From Pseudomonadota bacterium (GTDB lineage: Bacteria > Pseudomonadota > Gammaproteobacteria > Burkholderiales > Burkholderiaceae_C): a stretch of 17,958 nucleotides of DNA. The stretch lies in the NCBI GenBank assembly GCA_023436025.1, contig JAEZKX010000431.1, positions 1-17,958 of the forward strand, in the 5' to 3' direction. Made by a program: the position numbers and the translations under genes. The notes under the pieces were generated by a model. That model did not search any database. It saw only the letters and a list, made by a program, of their open reading frames with translations, and had not been told where the DNA came from. Below, in pieces: positions 1-8,285 of this stretch (position 1 is the first letter of the stretch; the number at the start of each line of letters is the position of its first letter).

Positions 1-82
1 GGTCCAGGCCGCCGCCCATTCCGGACCCGGCCCGACCCCCACGTCCCCTGGTCATCCCGAGCATCCTCCACAGGAGTCTTCC

Positions 83-622
83 ATGTCCTCCATCGATCAC
101 GTCGACGGACTTCTCGACTTGCCGGGCGAGTCGTTCGTTCGCGCAACCTACGAAGCGATCCTGGGTCGCGCGCCCGATGCGAGCGGCATGGCGTACTACA
201 CCGGCCGGCTCCGCCAGGGCTTCAGCAAGGAATCGGTCATCTGCCAGGTGGCCGGTTCGCCCGAGGCGGCGGACCGCAAGGCCCGCCTGCGCGGCGTCGA
301 CGAACTGCTCACGCGCGAGGGGGCTCGGCGCGGCTTCCTGCGGCGCCTGTTCGACCAGGGGCCGCGGATCGAGCGCCGCATCGGCCGGCTCGAGTACCGG
401 GTGGACGCACTGTCCGAGAAGCTGGATGAGATCCGCCAGCTGATGCGTGATGGCGCCCGCGGCGTGGCGGCCGCGCCTGCCACGATCACCGCCACCGAGG
501 CGCCAATGCCGGCGCCAATGGCGGCGCCGGTGGTGGATTCGCCCGCCCCCTCCGCGCTGACGCTGCATGCGCGGGAGGTCCTCGAGCGGCTGCTTCAGGT
601 TCGGGCGGAAGGGGTGCACTGA
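83..622 (+). CDS. DUF4214 domain protein with coiled coil and Ala/Pro-rich tail
   Basis: A 179-residue protein. Residues about 16-60 match the DUF4214 pattern: an aromatic/hydrophobic helix, then LGRAPDASGMAYYTGRL, then a helix ending in SPEA. DUF4214 is a helical module often found next to or fused with glycosyltransferases and in large surface proteins, and its molecular role is not settled. Residues about 90-125 are charged and heptad-like (RIERRIGRLEYRVDALSEKL), which suggests a short coiled coil. Residues about 128-158 are an Ala/Pro linker, followed by a final amphipathic helix. There is no signal peptide or membrane span, so it is probably cytoplasmic. AGGAG at 72-76 is well placed for the ATG at 83. 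The stop overlaps the next start (TGATG), so it is coupled to the large glycosyltransferase gene. A scaffold or recruiting role is an inference. Confidence 0.85.
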   Translation: MSSIDHVDGLLDLPGESFVRATYEAILGRAPDASGMAYYTGRLRQGFSKESVICQVAGSPEAADRKARLRGVDELLTREGARRGFLRRLFDQGPRIERRIGRLEYRVDALSEKLDEIRQLMRDGARGVAAAPATITATEAPMPAPMAAPVVDSPAPSALTLHAREVLERLLQVRAEGVH

Positions 623-3600
623 TGCGGCTCGTCATCGACCTGCAGGGCGCGCAGACCGAGAGCCGGTTCCGCGGCATCGGACGCTACTCCCTTTCGCTGG
701 CCCGTGAGATGACGCGCCAACGCGGACGGCACGACGTGGTCATCGTCCTCAATGGCATGTTCTCGGAAACCATCGAACCGTTGCGCGCGGCATTCAGCGA
801 CCTCCTGCCGGCCGAGAAGATCGTGGTGTGGGATGCGGTGGGGCCCACGCGGGAGGTGTCGCGCGAGAACAGGCAGCGGCGCGAGATCGCGGAACGGATG
901 AGGGAAGCCTTTCTCGCGCAACTCCAGCCGGACGTGGTCCTGGTCACCAGCCTGTTCGAAGGGCTTGGCGACGATGCCGTCACCAGCATCGGGAAGCTGG
1001 GAATCCAGGTGCCGACGGCGGCCATCCTCTACGACCTGATCCCCTTGATCAGCCCGGACGAGCACTTCCGCAACAGCAGTATCCACCAGGACTGGTACGC
1101 GGGCAAGATCAGGTCGCTGAGGAACGCCTCCTGGCTGCTCGCGATCTCGGAAAGCGCGCGGCAGGAAGCCATCCGTGCCCTGGGCTGGAATGAAGACATG
1201 GTGTTCAACATCTCGGGGGCCTGTGAGGACTGGTTCCGGCGCATCGCCCTGCGGCCGGCCACGAAACAGGCCGTCTTGCACAGGGCCGGCATTCGTGGCC
1301 CGTTCGTGATGTACACGGGTGGGGCGGACGAACGCAAGAACCTTCCGCGCCTGATCGAGGCATTCGCGGCGTTGCCGGTCTCCGTGCGCGCCGACCACCA
1401 GCTCGTCCTGGCCGGAAAGATGCCGGCGAGCCATGTGGACCTGCTGCGCAGGATCGCCAGGCAGCACGGCCTGGTGCGCGATGAGGTGGTCTTCACCGGT
1501 TTCGTGCCCGACGAGGACCTGGTGGCGCTCTACAACTGCTGCAAGCTCTTCGTCTTTCCGTCCACCCATGAAGGCCTGGGCATGCCTCCGCTGGAAGCCA
1601 TGCGATGCGGCGCACCGGTCATCGCTTCCAATGCCTCCAGTCTCCCCGAGGTGATGGGTGCCACCGAGGCGCAGTTCGATCCCGGGTCGGTCACGGCCAT
1701 CGGTACCAAGATGCAACAAGCCCTGACCGACGAGGCCTTCCGCAGGCGGCTCCTTGCCAATGGTGAAGCGCAGGTGGGCAAGTTCTCCTGGGCGGCGTCC
1801 GCCGCCCGGGCCTGGCGCGCGTTCGAGGAGCATGTGCGCGAGCGTCGTCTTCCGACACCTGACGTGCGCATCGAAGATACCTCGGTCTATCGGTCGAAAC
1901 GCAAGCGCATCCTGGTCATCAAGCTCGACCATCTGGGCGACTTCACGCTCGCCATGCCGGCGGTCGCCAAGCTGCGCGCCCGCTATCCGGGAGCGGAGAT
2001 CGATGCGGTGGTGGGAAGCTGGAACCGCGAGTTGGCCGCCCAGACCGGCTTGTTCCGCCGGATCTACACACTGGACTTTTTCAAGAAGACCTCAGCCACG
2101 ACGCCCGAACTGTCGCAACGCGAGCTCGAGCAGCTGTTGTCGCAGCTGGACGCGTATGACATCGCACTCGACCTGCGGCGGCAGGCCGACACCCGTTTTC
2201 TGCTGTCGCGGGTCCGCGCCGACCTGAAGGCAGGCTACACCTCGTTCGACCCCGAGACCGACGCGCGCATTGATGTCGTGCTGCCCGCGGCACGTGACGT
2301 GCAGTTCAAGACGATCGAGCTCAACCGCATCTCATCGTCCGTGCAGATGACGCGCTTGGTCGATGCGCTGCCTGCGAGCGACGACGATTACATCGCATTG
2401 CCGGCCTTCCGTGCGCAGGGGCAGCAGCGGCGGCGTTGCATCGGCATCTTTCCCCTGGCCGGCAGCCCCGTCAAGGAGTGGGGGATCCTCCGGTTCGCCG
2501 AGCTGGCGGACCTGCTGGCAGGGGATACCGACGTGGAAGCCGTGCATGTCTATTTCGGCAGCGAGCAGGAGGCATCCCGCTTTCCCGTTCCCACACATGC
2601 CAAGGTCCGTGTCCTCCACGCGCTTCCCATCGACCAGCTCATGGCGTCCCTCGCCACGGATGCGGTCTGCGTTGCCAACAATTCCTTCGGCGCGCACATC
2701 GCGTCCTATTGCGGCTGCTTCGTGGTCGGCGTCTACGGCGGGCACGAGACGCCGGCGGAGTGGGGCCCGACCGTGGGTGAAGGCTTCGTCCTGCACACGG
2801 GGGAGCCGTGCTCTCCCTGCCACATCGTCTCCAGGGGGGATTGCCGGTTCGGCATGGCATGCCTCGAGAAGATCCAGGTGGCGGACGTCGCCACGGTCGT
2901 GCGCGCGGCGTACCACAAGCACCTGGGCCAGGATGCAGCTTGGCAGGGCCTGGTGGTCTCAGGTGCCAGCACTGCGTCGGTCCGCGAGGCGCTGTTGCGG
3001 ACCGTGGCGCCGTTTTCCCAGCACATTCCGCGCGAGGAGCTGGTGGCCGTGGCCCGCTGCATCGCGTCGAACCAGCGCGTGTCCGGCCCCCGGCAGCTTT
3101 TGGTCGATATTTCGGAGCTCGCGGTCCGTGATGCCCGCACTGGCATCCAGCGTGTCGTGCGTTCGATCCTCCAGGAGTTGCTTGCCAACCCGCCGGCAGG
3201 CTTCGTCGTGGAGCCCGTCTATGCCGCCGACGGCGGCTACCGCTACGCGCATGCCTTCATGCGGCGCATGGGCGCGAGCGATGCCGGCGCACAGGACGAG
3301 TTCGCCGAGGCGGGTCCGGGCGATATCTTTCTCGGCATCGATCTGCACCCGATCAGCGCGGGAGAGCTGGAGACGCTGGCGCGATGGCGCACGCGCGGCG
3401 TCAAGGTCGGCTTCGTGGTCTACGACCTCCTGCCACTGACGCTGCCCTGGGCCTTCGAGGGCCTGGAAGAGGGGCATCAGGACTGGCTGACCAAGGTCTC
3501 CACCTTCGACAGCCTGATTGCGATTTCGCAGGACGTGGCAAACGATGTCTGGAGTTGGCTGTCGATGTACGGCCAGCCGCGCGAGCGGCCACTGGAGGTG

Positions 3601-4665
3601 GGCCACTTCCACCTTGGCGCCGATCTCGCGAACTCGGTGCCGACCACCGGGATCAGCCAGGACGAAGCGCGTGTCCTGGATCTCGTGTCCCAACGTGTCA
3701 CCTTCATCATGGTCGGGACGCTCGAGCCGCGCAAGGGCCACAAGGTCATGCTCGATGCGATGGAGCGGCTGTGGAGCAGCGGATTCAAGGTCAATCTCCT
3801 CATCGTCGGAAAGAAGGGCTGGATGGTCGACGATGTGTCCGAGCGGCTGCGCAACCATGTTCATCGCGATCGCTTCGTCTTTTGGTGCGACGGGGCGTCC
3901 GACGAGTTCCTTGAGGCGGCCTACCGGAACTCCTCGGCCTTGGTCGCAGCCAGCGAGGGCGAAGGGTTCGGCCTTCCCTTGATCGAAGCGGCGAAGCACG
4001 GCCTCCCCGTCATCGCGCGCGATTTGCCGGTCTTCCGGGAGGTCGCCGGCGATGCGGCGCACTATTTCGCAAGATCCGCCACGGCGGCAGACCTCGCGGA
4101 AGCCCTGAGGTCCTGGTTGCAGCTGTTCCGCAGCGGCGCCCATCCGCGGCCGGAGGGCATCCGTTGGCAGAGCTGGAAGGACGCGACGCAGCAACTCGTC
4201 GGCGTCCTCACGGGCCGCGGAAAGCCCCGGCTCTGGCGGTCCGACGGCGTGCTGAGGTGGACCGGCGTCGATCCGCGTTTCCACAGCAGGGTTGGCCGAC
4301 GGGAAGGGCGTGTGCTGGCCAGCACCGGAGCGGAGGGGCACCTCCTGTTCGGGCATTACCTCGCGCTCGCGCCTGGCGCGTACCGCTTCCGCCTGCATGG
4401 CGCGCTGGCCAAGGCGGGGCCGCGGGCCCACGCCGACGTGGCGTGCGACAGCGGTCGTCGCTTGCCGGTGGCGCCGACGCCGCTTGGCGCCCCCGCGAAG
4501 GAATGGAGCCTCGAGCTGGCGTTCGTCCTCGCCCATGCGACCCCCGACGTCGAGGTACGCGTCTGGGTCGATGCGGAGACCATGCTGATGGTCGCGCGGG
4601 TGGAGCTGGCGCAGGACGACGCACCCGCGCTGGAGGTTGCGCAGGACGAGGCGCTTGTTGCCTAG
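622..4665 (+). CDS. Giant glycosyltransferase fusion: GT4 - GT9 - GT4 - beta-rich C-terminal domain
   Basis: A 1347-residue protein with at least three catalytic modules. Module 1 (residues about 1-410) is GT4-type: it opens with MRLVIDLQGAQ and RFRGIGRYS and carries the EX7E motif at E317/E325 (EGLGMPPLE). Module 2 (about 428-765) is GT9/heptosyltransferase-like: it opens with ILVIKLDHLGD, has FPLAGSPVKEW near 610 and NNSFGAHIA near 684, and ends in a four-cysteine segment (C730, C733, C741, C747). Module 3 (about 824-1190) is another GT4, with TGIQRVVRS, VGTLEPRKGH and EX7E at E1114/E1122. Residues about 1204-1347 look like a beta-sandwich (LLFGHYLALAPGAYRFRL) of carbohydrate-binding type. 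It has no membrane span, so it probably acts at the cytoplasmic face, adding several sugars in sequence to the exported polysaccharide. GGAAGGGG at 607-614 is the ribosome site. Sugar donors and linkages cannot be read from the sequence. One continuous frame argues against an assembly artefact. Confidence 0.93.
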   Translation: MRLVIDLQGAQTESRFRGIGRYSLSLAREMTRQRGRHDVVIVLNGMFSETIEPLRAAFSDLLPAEKIVVWDAVGPTREVSRENRQRREIAERMREAFLAQLQPDVVLVTSLFEGLGDDAVTSIGKLGIQVPTAAILYDLIPLISPDEHFRNSSIHQDWYAGKIRSLRNASWLLAISESARQEAIRALGWNEDMVFNISGACEDWFRRIALRPATKQAVLHRAGIRGPFVMYTGGADERKNLPRLIEAFAALPVSVRADHQLVLAGKMPASHVDLLRRIARQHGLVRDEVVFTGFVPDEDLVALYNCCKLFVFPSTHEGLGMPPLEAMRCGAPVIASNASSLPEVMGATEAQFDPGSVTAIGTKMQQALTDEAFRRRLLANGEAQVGKFSWAASAARAWRAFEEHVRERRLPTPDVRIEDTSVYRSKRKRILVIKLDHLGDFTLAMPAVAKLRARYPGAEIDAVVGSWNRELAAQTGLFRRIYTLDFFKKTSATTPELSQRELEQLLSQLDAYDIALDLRRQADTRFLLSRVRADLKAGYTSFDPETDARIDVVLPAARDVQFKTIELNRISSSVQMTRLVDALPASDDDYIALPAFRAQGQQRRRCIGIFPLAGSPVKEWGILRFAELADLLAGDTDVEAVHVYFGSEQEASRFPVPTHAKVRVLHALPIDQLMASLATDAVCVANNSFGAHIASYCGCFVVGVYGGHETPAEWGPTVGEGFVLHTGEPCSPCHIVSRGDCRFGMACLEKIQVADVATVVRAAYHKHLGQDAAWQGLVVSGASTASVREALLRTVAPFSQHIPREELVAVARCIASNQRVSGPRQLLVDISELAVRDARTGIQRVVRSILQELLANPPAGFVVEPVYAADGGYRYAHAFMRRMGASDAGAQDEFAEAGPGDIFLGIDLHPISAGELETLARWRTRGVKVGFVVYDLLPLTLPWAFEGLEEGHQDWLTKVSTFDSLIAISQDVANDVWSWLSMYGQPRERPLEVGHFHLGADLANSVPTTGISQDEARVLDLVSQRVTFIMVGTLEPRKGHKVMLDAMERLWSSGFKVNLLIVGKKGWMVDDVSERLRNHVHRDRFVFWCDGASDEFLEAAYRNSSALVAASEGEGFGLPLIEAAKHGLPVIARDLPVFREVAGDAAHYFARSATAADLAEALRSWLQLFRSGAHPRPEGIRWQSWKDATQQLVGVLTGRGKPRLWRSDGVLRWTGVDPRFHSRVGRREGRVLASTGAEGHLLFGHYLALAPGAYRFRLHGALAKAGPRAHADVACDSGRRLPVAPTPLGAPAKEWSLELAFVLAHATPDVEVRVWVDAETMLMVARVELAQDDAPALEVAQDEALVA

Positions 4666-4684
4666 GGCCGGCGGGCGCCCAGCC

Positions 4685-4693
4685 AGAGGGGAG
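4685..4693 (+). promoter_or_regulatory. Ribosome binding site that sets the methyltransferase start
   Basis: AGAGGGGAG lies five bases before a GTG at 4699. The GTG at 4693 overlaps this site and cannot use it. A GTG at 4705 is the next alternative, at 11 bases. Confidence 0.55.
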
Positions 4694-4698
4694 TGGAC

Positions 4699-5934
4699 GT
4701 GCCAGTGGTGAACAGCGACGAACTCGACGCCTTCGTGCAGACGTCGGACCGCCTGGGTGGCCCCGGGAGCAGCGCAACCCGGGACTACTGGAAGGACTTC
4801 CGCTACCTGCCCAGGGTTCAGGTGGATACGCGCCTCGATCCGGACGCCGGCGTCTACATGGAGCAGATGCTGGCCCTCTATCGGGAGATGTCCGGCCGCA
4901 CCATGGATCTGGCGACGAACGAGCTGCTGTCCTTCGATGTGCAGAGCCTCGTGCATGCCTACAGCCCCTACGCCAGTAGGCCACCAGGGGAGCTGGCGCT
5001 GCACTACCTGCGTCTCGCCAAGATCATTCGGGGCGCCGGCCTCCCCCTCGGGGCGCGTATCCTCGACCTGGGGTGCGGATGGGGGCTGAGCTCGGAGTTC
5101 CTGGCGCAGCTTGGCTTCCAGGTGCATGCGGTCGACCTGAACCCGCAGTTCGTCGCCCTGGTGCAGCAGCGGACACGGCGCCTGAACCTCGACGTGAAGG
5201 TCGAGCGCGCGCTCTTCGAACAGGTGGAGCCCGCTGCCCAGAGCGTCGACGCGGCACTGTTCTACGAGTCCTTCCACCATGCCCCGGATCCGCGCCCGAT
5301 CGTGCGCAACATCGCCCATGGACTCAAGCCGGGCGGGTGCCTGATGCTGGCCGGTGAGCCGATCCAGGAGGAGTTCTGGCCGGCATGGGGTCTGCGCCTG
5401 GACGCGCTGTCGGTGTACTGCATCCGCAAGTTCGGATGGTTCGAAAGCGGCTTCTCGCGCGCCTACCTGGCGCGCCTGCTGGCCCGCCATGGACTGCTTC
5501 CCTGGTTCGTCCAGGACCTCGACCCGCAGATCGGCCTGTATGCCTACGGCATCAAGACCCGCCGGGCCACACTCGACGTGCTGTCGTCCTGGGGGCCGGA
5601 GCCGCAGTGGTGGAAGGAGTTCGAGTGGCTGGTTTCGAACCGGGATGGCGAGGCTTCGAGCCTGACGCTGTACCGGCCTGCGTCCTGTCACCGCGTCGTC
5701 TTCGAACTGATGAACTTCAGCCCCGACCCCATGCCGCTTCAGCTTGCGGTGGCCGGCTCGCGTTCCGAGCATCTGCTGCTGACGGGGCGCAACGAAGTGT
5801 CGGCGCCACTCGACACCGAGGACGTGGAAGTTGTGGTGCGATTCACCACAAAGAGCTGGTGCCCGGCCGAAGTCCTTGGCACGGGCGACCACCGGCGCCT
5901 CGGATTCCATCTCGCCGGCGCCACTTTCGCTTGA
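4699..5934 (+). CDS. Class I SAM-dependent methyltransferase with beta-rich C-terminal domain
   Basis: A 411-residue protein read from GTG 4699, chosen for its spacing to the purine-rich site at 4685-4693. Motif I of class I methyltransferases is plain (ILDLGCGWG, with D at residue 123), followed by the acidic strand end AVDLN. Later come FYESFHHAPDP and the LKPGG turn common to this fold. The first 100 residues form a helical lead-in. The last 120 or so are beta-rich (VVFELMNFSPDP, then a tail with HRRLGFHLAG) and resemble accessory domains in glycosyltransferase-rich loci. The acceptor is probably a sugar of the glycan built by the preceding fusion enzyme, for example an O-methylation, but the substrate is an inference. 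It lies 33 bases after the glycosyltransferase gene and 46 before the FkbM gene, so it is likely in the same operon. Confidence 0.88.
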   Translation: MPVVNSDELDAFVQTSDRLGGPGSSATRDYWKDFRYLPRVQVDTRLDPDAGVYMEQMLALYREMSGRTMDLATNELLSFDVQSLVHAYSPYASRPPGELALHYLRLAKIIRGAGLPLGARILDLGCGWGLSSEFLAQLGFQVHAVDLNPQFVALVQQRTRRLNLDVKVERALFEQVEPAAQSVDAALFYESFHHAPDPRPIVRNIAHGLKPGGCLMLAGEPIQEEFWPAWGLRLDALSVYCIRKFGWFESGFSRAYLARLLARHGLLPWFVQDLDPQIGLYAYGIKTRRATLDVLSSWGPEPQWWKEFEWLVSNRDGEASSLTLYRPASCHRVVFELMNFSPDPMPLQLAVAGSRSEHLLLTGRNEVSAPLDTEDVEVVVRFTTKSWCPAEVLGTGDHRRLGFHLAGATFA

Positions 5935-5980
5935 ACCCCATCGCTCTGGACTGCTGCAGGAACGACAAGGAACCGCGACC

Positions 5981-7024
5981 ATGACCAAACCGAACTCCGC
6001 CCAGATCACCGCGCTGTTCCGCGGAATGCTCGATCGCGACCCCGACCCTGTCGGGCTGCAGTACTTCCAGAAGCGCACCGACCTGGAGAGCGTCGTGCGC
6101 GACATCAAGGGCTCGTCCGAGTTCGTGCAGAAGCAGAGGGCGAGCCCCTTCTTCCACTACCAGAGCCGCTTCGATGCCGAGGCCCTGATGCACAAGTACG
6201 CTGTGCCGCAGCCGCGGATGCGCCCCGGCCTGCTCGTCAACTTCCTGGACGTCGCGGTCGCACCCAAGTTCCTGCCGGAGATCCTGTCGAACGCGGCGGG
6301 AACGGTGGAGGGCATTCCCATCCCCGCCAATTGGCATGCGGACGTCGCGGAGTGGGGCGCCGTGCTGCGGTCGATCGATCTTGCGCGCGATACCTTCCGC
6401 ATGGCCGAGCTCGGCTGTGGCTGGGGCTGCTGGATCAACAACGCCTGCGTCACCGCGAAGCGGCGCGGACTGCGGGTGCACGGCATCGGGGTGGAAGGCG
6501 ACGAAGGCCATATCGCCTTTGCCAAGGAGGCCTGCAGGCTCAATGGCCTGACCGAAAGCGAGGTGACGCTGCACCACGCCATCGCCTCCGGCCGCGACGG
6601 TGTCGCGCTTTTCCCCCGGCAGGAGCGCGCCGGCATCGAGTGGGGGCTGCAGGCGATCTTCGATGCAACGTCGGAACAGCGCGCCGAAGCTGCCCGCAAT
6701 GGCACCCACGTCGAACTTCCGACGCTCTCGCTCGAATCCATGACAGGCGGCGAAATGCTCGATTTCCTGCACATCGACATCCAGGGCGCCGAAATCGACG
6801 TCGCGGCCGCCAGCATCGATTTCCTGTGCGACAAGGTGGCCTACATGATGATCGGCACGCATTCGCGGCAGATCGAGGGTCGTCTGCTCGACCTGCTGCT
6901 GGCCCACGGCTGGGTGCTGGAGATCGAAAGGCCGGCCTTCCTGACCCTGACCGTGCCGCAGCCGGGCATCACCGTCGATGGGGTACAGGGTTGGCGCAAC
7001 CCGCGACTGCTTCCGGAGACCTGA
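5981..7024 (+). CDS. DUF4214-FkbM family methyltransferase fusion
   Basis: A 347-residue protein. The ATG at 5981 is preceded by AAGGAA (5967-5972) at eight bases; the frame stays open further upstream, but that stretch is occupied by the previous gene. Residues about 4-46 form a shortened DUF4214-like module (ALFRGMLDRDPDPVGLQYF, ending SSEFV), related in pattern to the protein at the start of the operon. The remainder is a Rossmann methyltransferase with motif I at residues 143-149 (ELGCGWG), an acidic residue in GVEGDEG, and the FkbM-type signature HIDIQGAE at 264-271. FkbM enzymes methylate hydroxyl groups of sugars or polyketides. A second methylation on the capsule or another surface glycan is the natural reading here. 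The last 56 bases overlap the end of the opposite-strand glycosyltransferase gene. Confidence 0.88.
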   Translation: MTKPNSAQITALFRGMLDRDPDPVGLQYFQKRTDLESVVRDIKGSSEFVQKQRASPFFHYQSRFDAEALMHKYAVPQPRMRPGLLVNFLDVAVAPKFLPEILSNAAGTVEGIPIPANWHADVAEWGAVLRSIDLARDTFRMAELGCGWGCWINNACVTAKRRGLRVHGIGVEGDEGHIAFAKEACRLNGLTESEVTLHHAIASGRDGVALFPRQERAGIEWGLQAIFDATSEQRAEAARNGTHVELPTLSLESMTGGEMLDFLHIDIQGAEIDVAAASIDFLCDKVAYMMIGTHSRQIEGRLLDLLLAHGWVLEIERPAFLTLTVPQPGITVDGVQGWRNPRLLPET

Positions 7025-8285
7025 GGGCGCGAGGGGCGTCGCAACGTGCCAGTTCCTCGAGAAGCGCACGCGCGGTATCGGTCCACGAGGCGAGGACCGG
7101 AACTTGGTCCGGCGTGGGCGGATGGGCGATCCAGTTCCCGATGACATCCGCAAGCTGCCCGTGGGTGGGCGCCTCGGGAAAATAGCGCACGCCGGCCGCC
7201 TCGTGCATGCGAAATACCGGGAGGTCGCGGGCGAGCACGGGCTTGGCATGGCGCAGCGCCTCGATCACTGGCAATCCAAACCCTTCTCCGTACGAGGCCG
7301 CGATGACGCCGGTGCAGGCGGCATAGAGTGCCTCCAGCGTGTCGTCGCCGGCGTCGGCGAGCCAGAACAGGCGGATCCCGTGTTCCGGGTGGTCCTGGAT
7401 GCGCCGCTGCAGCGGCTCGGTCTTCCAGCCTGCCTGTCCTGCGATCACCAGGTTGCATGCCAGGCCACGGCTCCAGAGCAGATCGAAGGCGCCCAGCACG
7501 TCGGCATGGCCCTTGCGGGGTTCGAGCGTGCCGACCATGAGTGCACTGCGGCGCTGGGCCATCGCCCGCAGCGCGGCCAGCGTGTCATCGCAGGCGGGCG
7601 CCGCTCGCGGCCGTCGAACCGAAAAATCCGAACCCATGGGCAGGACCCGGGTCCGTACTTCGTCGCCCAGCCCATGCACACTGGACAGCTCGGCACGCAG
7701 CTCGCTTTCCACGGGCTCCGAGATGCAGAAGAAGCCGTCGGCCAGGACCGCCAGCGTCCGCAGCCAGCGGCGGTAACGCACGACCAGCGCGTCCGAGAAC
7801 CAGCCCGGTTGCTGCAGGGGCAGCAGGTCGTACATGAGGAACCAGAGCGTCCCGCCGCCTTGCTTGAACGCGACCAGCTGCTCGCGATGCGCCACGATCG
7901 TCTCGAGCGCGAAGTCGAGCCCGAGGAAGACATCGCCGGCGCGGCCGGCCATGGGCGTGGCAGCGTCGTCCGCGCCGCCGTCTTCCGGCCAGGCAATCCG
8001 GTGGTATGGGCGCTTTCGCGTGGCCGCCACGGGGATCACTTCCCAGCGCGAGGCGGGAGCCGAAAGAAGATGCCGCGAGACGGCGCGCACCAGGCGCTGG
8101 ATGCCCGTCCCGGCGTCCTGGCGGCAGATGACGGAAACGTCCACGTAGAGCCTGGGCCGTGCTTGGGGTCCGCTGGGCGGCCGGAGTCCGGCCGCGATCC
8201 GCCGGCGCTGCCGCCCGGTCCGCCAGGGCTCCAGCAGGCGCGGGTGGAGCAGGGGCAGCAGCTGGCGGCGCAGCCACCACTTCAT
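6969..8285 (-). CDS. GT4 family glycosyltransferase, last gene of the capsule export operon
   Basis: A 438-residue protein beginning MKWWLRRQLLPLL. This start overlaps the kpsT stop (ATGA) and has GAGGAAA at 8299-8293, seven bases upstream. The first 45 residues are basic and amphipathic, possibly touching the membrane. The GT-B body starts at RLYVDVSVICRQDAGTGIQR. It carries FLMYDLLPL, the hinge VGTLEPRKGH and the retaining EX7E motif at E334/E342 (EGFGLPVIE). It is clearly related to the third module of the fusion protein at 622-4665, sharing YDLLPL, VGTLEPRKGH, EGFGLP and ARDLPVFR. It probably adds a sugar to the capsule chain from a nucleotide-sugar donor in the cytoplasm. Its donor is unknown. 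The 3' end runs 56 bases into the oppositely directed FkbM gene. Confidence 0.92.
   Translation of the reverse strand: MKWWLRRQLLPLLHPRLLEPWRTGRQRRRIAAGLRPPSGPQARPRLYVDVSVICRQDAGTGIQRLVRAVSRHLLSAPASRWEVIPVAATRKRPYHRIAWPEDGGADDAATPMAGRAGDVFLGLDFALETIVAHREQLVAFKQGGGTLWFLMYDLLPLQQPGWFSDALVVRYRRWLRTLAVLADGFFCISEPVESELRAELSSVHGLGDEVRTRVLPMGSDFSVRRPRAAPACDDTLAALRAMAQRRSALMVGTLEPRKGHADVLGAFDLLWSRGLACNLVIAGQAGWKTEPLQRRIQDHPEHGIRLFWLADAGDDTLEALYAACTGVIAASYGEGFGLPVIEALRHAKPVLARDLPVFRMHEAAGVRYFPEAPTHGQLADVIGNWIAHPPTPDQVPVLASWTDTARALLEELARCDAPRALRSPEAVAGCANPVPHRR

Noticed and set aside
499..520. Tandem copies of GGCGCCAATG.
   Set aside because: They encode the Ala/Pro/Met linker of the DUF4214 protein, and two short copies are explained by the low-complexity coding sequence.
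2959..6108. A very long open frame on the minus strand (about 1049 codons).
   Set aside because: It is antisense to the GT fusion and the methyltransferase, both of which have clear family motifs. The translation is His/Arg/Gln-rich with no recognisable domain, as expected for a shadow frame in GC-rich DNA.
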